Part shown: piece by piece, positions 25,873 through 33,728 of the stretch
How the letters are laid out: each line of letters begins with the position of its first letter
How positions within the stretch are numbered: position 1 is the first letter of the stretch
From: 4484-232 sp964486555
GTDB taxonomy: Bacteria; Thermotogota; Thermotogae; Thermotogales; Thermotogaceae
Reading direction: 5' to 3'
Length of the DNA stretch: 39,367 nucleotides
NCBI GenBank assembly: GCA_964486555.1
Contig: CAZANP010000012.1
Coordinates: 1 to 39,367 of the forward strand
Notes under the pieces: model-generated
Told to the model about the DNA's origin: nothing
Databases searched by the model: none
What the model saw: the letters and a program-made list of their open reading frames with translations, nothing else
Made by a program: the position numbers and the translations under genes

Positions 25873-26481
25873 TTACCACCTCTCGAAGTACTTCAGTTCG
25901 AACTCCTTGGGATCCCTACCAGCGTGGAGAATTGCCAAGATTATCTTGCTGGAATTCTCAACAGAACTACAGTAGAAAAATGCTTCTTCAAGGGTTTCAG
26001 CTGCCGCAAAAGCTCCATGTCCTTTCACCATAACTATTGGGTAATTCTTCAGATATTTCGGAATCTCTTCAGCCATTTCTTTCGAACCAGACCCGAATTC
26101 AAAGCTCAAAACGGGAACGTGTCTGACATGGTATGAACCTTCGACATCTATGGGAATTATCTCATCGTACAGAAGTGTGAGAGCTGTCGCCGCCACAAGG
26201 TGAGCATGGACAACTGCTAGAGCATCTGTCTCCAGATAGATCGCTCTGTGAACGTGCGTTTCTGTCGAAGCGATTGAGAACATCCCATCGTCTCCCTCTA
26301 TGGAAACTTCGACCAGATCTTCCGGTTCGAGGAATCCCAGCATGGAACCCCTTCGAGTTATTATCATTCTATTTCCAACCCTCACACTCATATTCCCACT
26401 GTGAGAATTCTGAAGGCCGGCTATGTAAAGACCTCTCCCTATCTTTTCAAACTGTCTGTACATGGATTCCGTTATAGCCAT
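25873..26481 (-). CDS. class II aldolase (FucA-like), probable rhamnulose-1-phosphate aldolase
   Basis: A zinc-dependent class II aldolase/adducin-family enzyme of 202 residues. It has HSGNMSVRVGNRMIITRRGS (phosphate-binding part), the catalytic Glu region STETHVHRAIY, the metal ligands in VVHAHLVAAT, and the third ligand in VMVKGHGAFAAAETLEEAF. By family it is closest to L-fuculose-1-phosphate aldolase. The surrounding rhaA and rhaB make L-rhamnulose-1-phosphate the likely substrate, yielding DHAP and L-lactaldehyde. It overlaps the AOR gene by ten bases, which ties lactaldehyde production directly to lactaldehyde oxidation. A ribulose- or fuculose-phosphate substrate cannot be excluded. Confidence 0.85.
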   Translation of the reverse strand: MAITESMYRQFEKIGRGLYIAGLQNSHSGNMSVRVGNRMIITRRGSMLGFLEPEDLVEVSIEGDDGMFSIASTETHVHRAIYLETDALAVVHAHLVAATALTLLYDEIIPIDVEGSYHVRHVPVLSFEFGSGSKEMAEEIPKYLKNYPIVMVKGHGAFAAAETLEEAFFYCSSVENSSKIILAILHAGRDPKEFELKYFERW

Positions 26482-28277
26482 GGTATATCCACCTCCAAGT
26501 CAAGTTCCCTCAACTTTTCCCTTGTGGGTATACCGTTTTCATCCCATTTTCTGTACTCGTAATATTCTTTCAGCATCGTATCGAGATCCACAACGAATTC
26601 TCCTTTACCCGCTACTTTCTTCGCTTCTTTTAAAAATCTCTGAGGGAGAGTATCGTCTTTTCCAGTAAAGCCGAGCTTTACATTGATCATCCTTTCCAGA
26701 TTGTAGATCCTCTCCCCTATCCTTTGGAGCTCAGAAGCCGTCATACTCTCTCCAGTAACGGCGTTGTAGAGCCTCACCCAGTGGTGCAAAGAAGTTGCCA
26801 TGGTTGCGAATCTACACACGATCAGAGAATCTATGACCGCTCCCGCGTCTTGACTCCTTGCAACATGTGTCCCTTTCCCGAGAACTTCTAGTCTGTCGAT
26901 CCTTCTTGGGACACCATACACTTCAAAAGTGACAGAGAGTCCTCCTCTAAGATGACAGGCACCTCTATTGGAAGTGGCGTAGACAAGTCCCATACCTTGA
27001 GTTCCCCTTGGATCGTAAGCTGGAATTTCAAGCCCTTTCACATGCATTGCAAATTCTTTTCCTCCAACCTTCTCAGAAGCCCTCTTTACACCCTCTGCCA
27101 GTATATCTCCAACACCTTTTCTAAGACCAATACTTTCGATGAATTCGAGAACTTTATCAGCTTCACCGAACCTTATACCGAAATCGAAAACTCCTTTTTC
27201 CGTAGCTTCCATCGCGAATGCAACGACGGATCCAAGGGATATGGTGTCTATTCCCAAATCGTTTGCCAAAAAGTTTGCAAGCGTCACAGTTTTCAAATCA
27301 TCTATACCAAGGTTGGATCCTAGAGCCCATGTTGTCTCGAATTCTGGTCCCGCTCCTTCCTTGCCTTCGATCTTGCTAATCCTTCCGCACATTATTGGAC
27401 ATCCCCAGCAGGCGTCCTTTCGAACGAGATAAGTTCTCTGAAGGGTTTCTCCGGAAATCTTTTCGGCACCTTCGAAATGATTGTCCTGAAAGTTTCTGGT
27501 ACCGAGTATTTGGAAAGCGTTTATCATCCTTATGATTCCTATAGTCCCCAGTGGATTGAAAACTTTGGATGTTACAGGGTGAGTTACGATCAGTTTGTTC
27601 GCCTCGTATCTGAAGTATTTGAAATCTTCAGGAGAGTGTATTAGAGGCCGCTGTTTTCCTCCATTTGTTACGATCGCTTTCAATTTTTTGGATCCCCATA
27701 TGGCCCCTGCACCACCTCTTCCAAAAGCCCTTTCCCCGTTGTTCATCACCGTTGATATCCTGACAAGATTTTCTCCTGCCCTTCCTATGGATAGAACGGA
27801 AGCTCTTTTTCCATGCCGTTCCTTCAAAATCTTGGTTACTTCCTCGTTATCCTTTCCCCAAAGATCTTTTGCAGGCAGGATCTCAACCCTTTCATCATCG
27901 AAATAGAGATAAACCGGTTCAGGAGATTTCCCGGTTATCACTATTGCGTCATACCCAGCCATTTTCATCAAAGCCCCGAATGTTCCTCCTATGTTACTGT
28001 CCATTATCGTTAAGCTAAGGGGAGATCTTGAAGTCATGTTGGCTCTTCCAGCTGTTGGAGAAGGGGTTGCGGTTAATGGCCCCACTGTCAGTATTATCGG
28101 ATTTTTCTCACCTAAGGGATCAACATTCGGATCTTTAGTGTGTTGAACGAAAAGGTATGCTCCAAGACCTCTCCCACCTATGTATTTTCTCAACACCTTC
28201 TCATCTATTTCTCCTTTGTCTATGGAACCTTTTGAAAGATCCACTACCATCATCTTACCCCACCAGCCGTAAAGCAA
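26472..28277 (-). CDS. aor: tungsten-type aldehyde:ferredoxin oxidoreductase
   Basis: This 601-residue enzyme oxidises aldehydes to acids with ferredoxin as acceptor, using a tungstopterin cofactor and one [4Fe-4S] cluster. Visible are the N-terminal LYGWWGKMMVVDLSKG and YIGGRGLGAYLF, the cofactor segments PSPTAGRANMTSRSPLS and GAGAIWGSKKLKAIV, the cluster cysteines in CWGCPIMCGR (Cys290, 293, 297) plus Cys488 in SLIVCRF, and DPRGTQGMGLVYATSNRG followed by ACHLRGG. The TTG at 28277 is the start: the upstream in-frame GTG lies in the GGAGGTGA site, and AORs typically begin M-YGWWGK. It follows larA by one base and overlaps the aldolase gene. The likely substrate is L-lactaldehyde. Related members (FOR, GOR, WOR) differ in substrate, so this is inferred from context. 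Confidence 0.92.
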   Translation of the reverse strand: MLYGWWGKMMVVDLSKGSIDKGEIDEKVLRKYIGGRGLGAYLFVQHTKDPNVDPLGEKNPIILTVGPLTATPSPTAGRANMTSRSPLSLTIMDSNIGGTFGALMKMAGYDAIVITGKSPEPVYLYFDDERVEILPAKDLWGKDNEEVTKILKERHGKRASVLSIGRAGENLVRISTVMNNGERAFGRGGAGAIWGSKKLKAIVTNGGKQRPLIHSPEDFKYFRYEANKLIVTHPVTSKVFNPLGTIGIIRMINAFQILGTRNFQDNHFEGAEKISGETLQRTYLVRKDACWGCPIMCGRISKIEGKEGAGPEFETTWALGSNLGIDDLKTVTLANFLANDLGIDTISLGSVVAFAMEATEKGVFDFGIRFGEADKVLEFIESIGLRKGVGDILAEGVKRASEKVGGKEFAMHVKGLEIPAYDPRGTQGMGLVYATSNRGACHLRGGLSVTFEVYGVPRRIDRLEVLGKGTHVARSQDAGAVIDSLIVCRFATMATSLHHWVRLYNAVTGESMTASELQRIGERIYNLERMINVKLGFTGKDDTLPQRFLKEAKKVAGKGEFVVDLDTMLKEYYEYRKWDENGIPTREKLRELDLEVDIPWL

Positions 28278-28278
28278 G

Positions 28279-29562
28279 TCATTCACCTCCTTCGATTCTT
28301 GGAATGATGTATGGTCCTTCAGGAATTACCAATATTCTTGCTCTTTCGTCAGAAAACTCTAGGGCTTTCTCAACCCCTTTTTCCACATCCTCAATTTTCT
28401 CGGTGAATGTGTATTTCCAATCTTCTCGATTCAAGCCCTCAGAGAACATGAATATCTTAGATGCCACTTTCAGAACCTTCACAAGCTCTTCCACTTCCCA
28501 TTGATCCACGAGGAAGTTTTCAGGTTTGGATATATAGTCTATATATTCATCATAGTTTCCGATCTCTTTCAAGATCTGAAGTGATTTCTTGAAATATTCA
28601 CTTCCCAGACCATCAACGCATTCTGCTGCTATGATCAAAATTCCTCCCTTTTTAAGAGCTCTTACACCTGCAACGAGTCCTTTCACTGTTTGATAGTAAT
28701 TCCTATCCAGTGGATATCCACCGTTCGTCGTGATGACGATATCGTATTTTTCACTAAGAGGAACCTCAGAGTATCTAGATACGTATTTAACAGCTTCAAA
28801 CCACGCTTTTTCCAGATCTCCTGCAAATATACCAGAGACTCTCTTTTCCGAATCTATCGCAACGTTGACGATGAAATCCACACCAACCTTTTTCGCTATA
28901 TAAGTTGCCTCTTCATGCAATGGATTTCCTTCCACTACGCAGTTATCGGCTTTAGGAGATTCCAGAAGCATTGGACTGTGGAAGAACTTCACAGTTTCGT
29001 AGCCCGATATACCAGGACATATGGATTTCCTTCCACCGGAGTATCCTGCCATGAAATGAGGTTCAACAAGGCCAGTTAGTATCCTGAGATCACTTTCTAT
29101 GTAATTTTTGTTTATGTATATGGGAATACCACGAGGGGTGTCTCCTATGTAGACTAATTCTTCTTTTTTCAACGCGTTATGATTCAATATTTCGAAATTT
29201 TCGAATATGTCCTTACCAACAAGCTCTTTTATTTGGTCTTCATTCAATTCCTTATGCAATCCATTTGCGATGAGAATCTTTATCTTGGGAACGTTCTTTT
29301 TCAATATCTCCAATATTCCCTTGAGGAGCAGTTCGTTCGGAACAGGCCTTGTGTTATCTGATATAACTATGCAAGCGTTTTTTCTGCCCTTCGATATCTC
29401 TTCAAGGGGAGGAGAAGCTATGGGGTTTTTAAGAGATTTCATAAGTACAGACCATGGATCGTCAAGGTACGGCATTTCTCTCTTTTCAAGTATACCCCCC
29501 ACTCTTTCGTCAGGAAGATCAACAGACAATTTCCTTTTTCCATAGAGAAGAGGCACCTTCAA
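28279..29562 (-). CDS. larA: LarA-type nickel-dependent lactate racemase
   Basis: LarA racemises D- and L-lactate with a nickel pincer nucleotide. From the TTG start the protein has 427 residues. The motifs SDNTRPVP, NGLHKELNEDQ, LVEPHFMAGYSGGRKSICPG and GYETVKFFHSP are present. The catalytic residues fall at His103, His169, Lys179 and His195, each exactly five lower than His108, His174, Lys184 and His200 of Lactobacillus plantarum LarA; the Lys is the cofactor tether. LarA homologues can act on other 2-hydroxyacids, but the neighbouring AOR and D-lactate dehydrogenase genes argue for lactate. The frame opens at 29595; ATG 29568 is only two bases from AAAGGAG, whereas TTG 29562 has eight-base spacing. 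The maturation genes larB, larC and larE are not in the window. Confidence 0.88.
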   Translation of the reverse strand: MKVPLLYGKRKLSVDLPDERVGGILEKREMPYLDDPWSVLMKSLKNPIASPPLEEISKGRKNACIVISDNTRPVPNELLLKGILEILKKNVPKIKILIANGLHKELNEDQIKELVGKDIFENFEILNHNALKKEELVYIGDTPRGIPIYINKNYIESDLRILTGLVEPHFMAGYSGGRKSICPGISGYETVKFFHSPMLLESPKADNCVVEGNPLHEEATYIAKKVGVDFIVNVAIDSEKRVSGIFAGDLEKAWFEAVKYVSRYSEVPLSEKYDIVITTNGGYPLDRNYYQTVKGLVAGVRALKKGGILIIAAECVDGLGSEYFKKSLQILKEIGNYDEYIDYISKPENFLVDQWEVEELVKVLKVASKIFMFSEGLNREDWKYTFTEKIEDVEKGVEKALEFSDERARILVIPEGPYIIPRIEGGE

Positions 29563-29595
29563 GGTCATCACTCCTTTGCTCTGATATTTTATCAC

Positions 29596-29774
29596 TTGTT
29601 TATCAAAAGATATAACATAAATTTGATCAATTTTTGGTCAAAATGAAGATTTAATGATGAATAATCATTAATGAATCGACCTATTCAAATATTTTCTTTC
29701 ATTTTTCAATTTTGACAGAAGAAGACCTTTTTGTATCATCAACATTGGGAGAAATCATTGAAGGAGGAATACCC
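29596..29774. promoter_or_regulatory. divergent larA/etfB promoter-operator region
   Basis: This AT-rich spacer must hold both divergent promoters. It contains TTTGATCAA (29622-29630), GGTCAAAA (29636-29643) and a perfect inverted repeat TAATGAT-N5-ATCATTA (29652-29670). On the minus strand TTGACC (29634-29639 region) is followed after 16 bases by TATGTT, a plausible larA promoter. The TGATCA and TAATGAT cores recur upstream of the transporter operon, suggesting a shared regulator. Confidence 0.5.
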
Positions 29775-30575
29775 GTGAACATTATAGTTCTTGTAAAGCA
29801 GGTTCCAGACACCGAAAATGTGAAGCTGGATCCTGAAACTGGGATAATGATAAGAGAAGGAATAGATGTCGTCATGAATCCTTTCGATTCACACGGACTT
29901 GAACTCGCCCTTCGTATCAAAGAAAGTCGAGGAGGAAAAGTAACGGTTATAAGTATGGGGCCACCGAATACTGAAGAGGTTTTAAGAGAAGCTTTGGCCC
30001 TTGGTGCGGATGAAGCCATATTACTCACAGATAGAATTTTCGCAGGTTCCGATACGTGGGCGACCAGCTTTGTCCTATCCGAGGCTATAAAAAGACTATC
30101 CTTGGACTTCGATCTGATAGTATGTGGTGAGAAGGCGACAGATGGTGAGACAGGACAGGTGGGGCCTGAGGTTGGAGCTCTTCTGGATCTTCCAGTTATC
30201 ACATACGTCTCCAACGTTATAGACGTTAGCGACGGAGAGATGGTACTTGAAAGATCCGTCGAAGATGGTGTTGAAAGATGGAAAGTGAAACTTCCAGCTT
30301 TGATTTCTGTCATGAGGAGTGTAGCAGAGCCAAGACTTCCGACACTGGCAGGAAAGAAAAAGGCATTGAAAATGGAGATAAAAGTTCTCAATGGAAAGGA
30401 CCTAGGGTTCGATCCAAAGGAAGTTGGTCTTCCAGGCTCTCCAACCAGGGTTGTCTCCGTTTTCAACACTAAAGTCTCCAGAGAGTGTGTTCTATATGAA
30501 GGAAAGGAGCTGGAAGAGGGTTTGAAGAAGATCATAGAGATTCTAAAACCTTTTGTAGAGGGTGATGGAAGATGA
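29775..30575 (+). CDS. etfB: electron transfer flavoprotein beta subunit
   Basis: EtfB, 266 residues, carries a nucleotide (AMP or, in bifurcating types, FAD) and pairs with EtfA. It starts NIIVLVKQVPDTENVKLDPE, has MNPFDSHGLELALRIKE, VISMGPPNTEEVLREALALG and the nucleotide-binding CGEKATDGETGQVGPEVGAL, and ends with an EtfA-interacting arm. The frame opens upstream at TTG 29712, but the GTG at 29775 follows AAGGAGG by seven bases and matches the family's N terminus. It overlaps etfA by four bases (ATGA). With etfA and the FAD-linked dehydrogenase it forms the gene order of Etf-linked lactate dehydrogenases such as LctBCD of Acetobacterium woodii. Confidence 0.95.
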   Translation: MNIIVLVKQVPDTENVKLDPETGIMIREGIDVVMNPFDSHGLELALRIKESRGGKVTVISMGPPNTEEVLREALALGADEAILLTDRIFAGSDTWATSFVLSEAIKRLSLDFDLIVCGEKATDGETGQVGPEVGALLDLPVITYVSNVIDVSDGEMVLERSVEDGVERWKVKLPALISVMRSVAEPRLPTLAGKKKALKMEIKVLNGKDLGFDPKEVGLPGSPTRVVSVFNTKVSRECVLYEGKELEEGLKKIIEILKPFVEGDGR

Positions 30576-31543
30576 TAATGGTTTTGAACAACGCTTTCGA
30601 TAAAAATTCTCTGGAACTTCTGGGAAAGGCAAGAGAGCTTGCGAACAAAGTTGGCTATAGAGTGGTTCTCTTTCTCATAACTGGAAAGGAGGAAAATTTT
30701 GAAAGGGCAGGAGGATACGGTGCAGACGAAGTTGTGGCTGCTGTTCATCCGCAGTTAAAGAGGTTCTCGCTGGATCCTTTCTTGAGGATATCTGAGCGGG
30801 TGGTGAGAAGATACAACCCTTCCATAATCATCTCACCTGCGACGACCTTTGGCAGGACTCTTCTTCCGGCTCTTGCAGCGAAATTGAAGACAGGCCTTAC
30901 AGCAGATTGTACGGGACTCGACATAGACGATGAAGGGAACCTTCTTCAGACAAGACCGGCAATAGGTGGAAACGTCATGGCCACAATAAAAACTCCGAAT
31001 CACAGACCCCAAATGGCAACGGTAAGACCGAAAACGTTTCCCATACCAAAGTATGATGATTCAAAGAAAGCAAAAGTTACCATGAAAGAAGTCAAAGACG
31101 AGGATCTAGAGGATAGATGTTTCTTGTTGGATTTTAAAGAAAAAGAAATGGAAGCGAACATTCAAGAAGCCGATGTCATCGTATCTGTCGGTAAAGGATT
31201 GAGAAGGAAAGAAAACGTTGAGATAGCGAGGAAGCTTGCAAGACTTGTTAGGGGAGCGGTTGGAGCAACGAGGGCTGTTGTCGATGCTAAATGGCTTTCT
31301 CAGGATCATCAGGTTGGGCTGAGTGGAAAGGTAGTTAAACCAAAAGTCTACATTGCAGCAGGTATATCGGGTGCCGTTCAGCACATAGCCGGCATGCAAA
31401 CCTCGGAATTCGTCATAGCTATAAACAAGGATAAATACGCCCCAATATTCAAAGTCGCAGATCTTGGGCTTGTAGCCGATGCTGCATCAACCCTTGAGGA
31501 AATCGCAAGAAGATTGGAATCTCTCAGGGAGGCGGGAAATTGA
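30572..31543 (+). CDS. etfA: electron transfer flavoprotein alpha subunit
   Basis: EtfA, 323 residues, holds the main FAD. The C-terminal FAD domain has VGATRAVVDAKWLSQDHQVG, then LSGKVVKPKVYIAAGISGA and QHIAGMQTSEFVIAINKDKY, followed by APIFKVADLGLVADA, a textbook match. The N-terminal domain starts MIMVLNNAFDKNSLELLGKA. It lacks the extra N-terminal ferredoxin-like [4Fe-4S] domain found on the EtfA subunit (LctC) of the A. woodii lactate dehydrogenase, so any ferredoxin interaction would be direct at the flavins, as in shorter bifurcating Etfs. Stop and next start overlap (TTGA) with the dehydrogenase gene. Confidence 0.95.
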   Translation: MIMVLNNAFDKNSLELLGKARELANKVGYRVVLFLITGKEENFERAGGYGADEVVAAVHPQLKRFSLDPFLRISERVVRRYNPSIIISPATTFGRTLLPALAAKLKTGLTADCTGLDIDDEGNLLQTRPAIGGNVMATIKTPNHRPQMATVRPKTFPIPKYDDSKKAKVTMKEVKDEDLEDRCFLLDFKEKEMEANIQEADVIVSVGKGLRRKENVEIARKLARLVRGAVGATRAVVDAKWLSQDHQVGLSGKVVKPKVYIAAGISGAVQHIAGMQTSEFVIAINKDKYAPIFKVADLGLVADAASTLEEIARRLESLREAGN

Positions 31544-32964
31544 ACTATTCAAGAGTTACCAGAGAAGTCATAGAAAAATTGAAAGAAATTTTGGGAGAAG
31601 GTGGTGTGAGGATCGACAGAGATTATCTGGAGAGATACTCAAAGGATGAGACGGCGGAACTGGAGCCCCTCGAACCGGAAGTCGTTGTCTTTCCAAAAAC
31701 ACCAGAAGAGATCTCAAAGATTTTAAAACTAGCCAACGAGATGAAGATACCTGTCACGCCAAGAGGAGCTGGGACAGGTCTTTCAGGAGGAGCCGTTCCA
31801 GCCCACGGGGGAATCTTAATGTCTTTTGAGAGAATGAACAGGATCCTGGAATTCGATCCTGAAAACATGGTCGTGGTTGTTGAACCTGGTGTGATAACGG
31901 ATGAGATACAGAAGCTGGCAGAGCAGCACGGTTTATACTATGCGGGAGATCCTGCAAGCAGTGAGAGCTCTTCTATAGGTGGTAACGTGGCGGAAAATGC
32001 TGGAGGAACTCGCGTTCTGAAATATGGTCCAACTGGATACCACGTTCTCGGTGTTGAGGTTGTGACCCCCACAGGAGAGATCGTGAATTTTGGTGGGAAG
32101 ATGGTAAAAAACGTCATGGGGTACGACATGATAAGACTTTTGGTTGGGTCTGAAGGAACGCTTGGGATAATCACCAAGATCATTCTAAGGTTGATACCTA
32201 AGCCAAAGTATCTAGCGACACTCCTGGTTCCTTTCAAAAGTGTCGATGAAGCGATTCTCTCTGTTCCAAAAGTTTTATCGGAAGCAGGAACTCTTCCCTC
32301 ATCAATAGAGTTCATGGATAAAAAATCCGTTCAGATGGCTTACAAATTTCTCAACGAGAGTATCCCAAACATGGAGGCGGATGCCCATCTTATCATAGAA
32401 ATCGAATCCGCTGATAAAGAGAGCCTATCGAAAGCTTACTTCAATCTGGGAGATAGTCTGATGAAGATGGGAGCGATAGAGGTTTACGTAGCAGATAACA
32501 GGCATCAGAGGATGAAGATATGGAAATTCAGAAAGGCGATACCAGAGGGTATAATAGCTTTCAGACCAGTTCATTGTATGGAAGATGTAAGCGTTCCCAT
32601 AAGGGAAATCCCGAAGATCGTGAAGTCTTCCGATGATATAGCTGAAAGACATGGAATAGAAACTCTATCCTTCGGTCATGTTGGTGATGGAAATGTCCAT
32701 GTTGTGTTCCTAAAACCCATCGAGATGGATGAATCCACTTGGAAAAAAACACTGGACGAAGCCCTTGTGGATCTTTACAAACTCACGAAGGAACTTGGAG
32801 GAACCATGACGGGTGAGCACGGTGTGGGATTGAAGAGGAAGAAATATCTGAAGATATTCATGAACGATGAGGAGATGGAGTTCATGATGAAGATAAAGAA
32901 AGCTCTGGATCCAAATCTCATATTGAATCCTGGAAAGATCTTCCCGGAGAGGGATAAATCATGA
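31540..32964 (+). CDS. FAD-linked D-lactate (glycolate) dehydrogenase, GlcD/LctD type
   Basis: A 474-residue VAO/PCMH-family flavoprotein oxidising 2-hydroxyacids. The FAD-binding domain has VTPRGAGTGLSGGAVPAHGG, YYAGDPASSESSSIGGNVAE and GYHVLGVEVVTPTGEIVNFG; the C-terminal domain has LSFGHVGDGNVHVVFLKP and MTGEHGVGLKRKKYL. These are the hallmarks of GlcD/Dld/LctD. Cotranscription with etfB and etfA indicates that Etf is its electron acceptor. The neighbouring lactate racemase indicates that one lactate enantiomer, expected to be D, is the substrate. The start is TTG overlapping the etfA stop, with GGGAGGCGGG as ribosome binding site. No iron-sulfur partner (GlcF type) is encoded. Confidence 0.92.
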   Translation: MNYSRVTREVIEKLKEILGEGGVRIDRDYLERYSKDETAELEPLEPEVVVFPKTPEEISKILKLANEMKIPVTPRGAGTGLSGGAVPAHGGILMSFERMNRILEFDPENMVVVVEPGVITDEIQKLAEQHGLYYAGDPASSESSSIGGNVAENAGGTRVLKYGPTGYHVLGVEVVTPTGEIVNFGGKMVKNVMGYDMIRLLVGSEGTLGIITKIILRLIPKPKYLATLLVPFKSVDEAILSVPKVLSEAGTLPSSIEFMDKKSVQMAYKFLNESIPNMEADAHLIIEIESADKESLSKAYFNLGDSLMKMGAIEVYVADNRHQRMKIWKFRKAIPEGIIAFRPVHCMEDVSVPIREIPKIVKSSDDIAERHGIETLSFGHVGDGNVHVVFLKPIEMDESTWKKTLDEALVDLYKLTKELGGTMTGEHGVGLKRKKYLKIFMNDEEMEFMMKIKKALDPNLILNPGKIFPERDKS

Positions 32965-33722
32965 TGAGAGAGCAGAGGCTCGAGAAGATAGTTGAGCTTG
33001 TGAACAAGAAAGGTACTGTGAGTTTGAAGGAGATCCAGTCCATCTTCAACGTTTCTATGGTTACGATCAGAAGAGACATCGCGGAACTCGTTAGAAGGAA
33101 CCTCCTCCAGAAGGTTCATGGAGGAGTCAAACCCACAATATATTACGATAGAGAAACGGATTTCATGAAAAGATTGGAGATCAACAGATCTTTAAAAGAG
33201 AAGATAGCAGAAAGAGCTCTGGAATTCGTCAACGATGGTGACACCCTTTTTCTGGACGCTAGCACCACTGTTTACATGTTTGCAAAGAAACTTTCCAAGG
33301 TGAAGAAGAATCTGTACATCATAACAAATGGTGTTATGACCGCCATGGAGATATCCAAGAACAGAACCAACACGGTTATCCTCATCAACGGTGTATTCCA
33401 TCCAGAAACCCTATCTTTAGTGGGGCCACTTGCTGTTGATTGCGCGAGGAAATTCTTCACGCAGAAAGCTTTCATATCCTGCAGAGGATTTTCACCCGAA
33501 TCGGGAACTTACGAAATAAATACAGCGGAATCTGAGCTTAAAAAGGTCATGGTGGAAAATACTGAAACTCTCTTCGTTCTGATCGATTCAAGCAAAATTG
33601 GGAAAAAATCTCTGGTGAATCTTGTCCCCTTGAACAAGATAAACTACGTGATAACCGATAAGATCTCAAAGAAAGATTTGAATTCGCTCATGAAAAACGG
33701 AATAAATGTTGTCACCGTTTGA
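32961..33722 (+). CDS. DeoR-family transcriptional regulator, probable rhamnose regulator
   Basis: The 253-residue protein has the DeoR winged helix at the N terminus (QRLEKIVELVNKKGTVSLKE, then IFNVSMVTIRRDIAELVRRN and LLQKVHGGV) and the sugar-phosphate sensing DeoRC domain, with GDTLFLDASTTVYMFAKKL, YIITNGVMTAMEIS and CRGFSPESGTYEINTAESELKK. DeoR regulators usually repress sugar genes until a phosphorylated intermediate binds. It overlaps the dehydrogenase gene by four bases and so closes the etfBA-dehydrogenase operon. The Thermotoga maritima rhamnose locus also has a DeoR-type regulator. TGATCA repeats upstream of the two operons are candidate binding sites. Confidence 0.9.
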   Translation: MMREQRLEKIVELVNKKGTVSLKEIQSIFNVSMVTIRRDIAELVRRNLLQKVHGGVKPTIYYDRETDFMKRLEINRSLKEKIAERALEFVNDGDTLFLDASTTVYMFAKKLSKVKKNLYIITNGVMTAMEISKNRTNTVILINGVFHPETLSLVGPLAVDCARKFFTQKAFISCRGFSPESGTYEINTAESELKKVMVENTETLFVLIDSSKIGKKSLVNLVPLNKINYVITDKISKKDLNSLMKNGINVVTV

Positions 33723-33728
33723 TTTTTT
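33695..33728 (+). terminator. weak candidate terminator at the end of the DeoR gene
   Basis: AAACGG (33695-33700) can pair with CCGTTT (33715-33720) across a 14-base loop, followed by GATTTTTTA. The stem overlaps the last codons of the gene and the loop is long, so this is a weak call. Confidence 0.3.

Noticed and set aside
29699..30748. Minus-strand open frame of 349 codons opposite etfB
   Set aside because: Ser/Thr/Pro-rich translation typical of an antisense shadow; etfB and the divergent promoter region explain the sequence.
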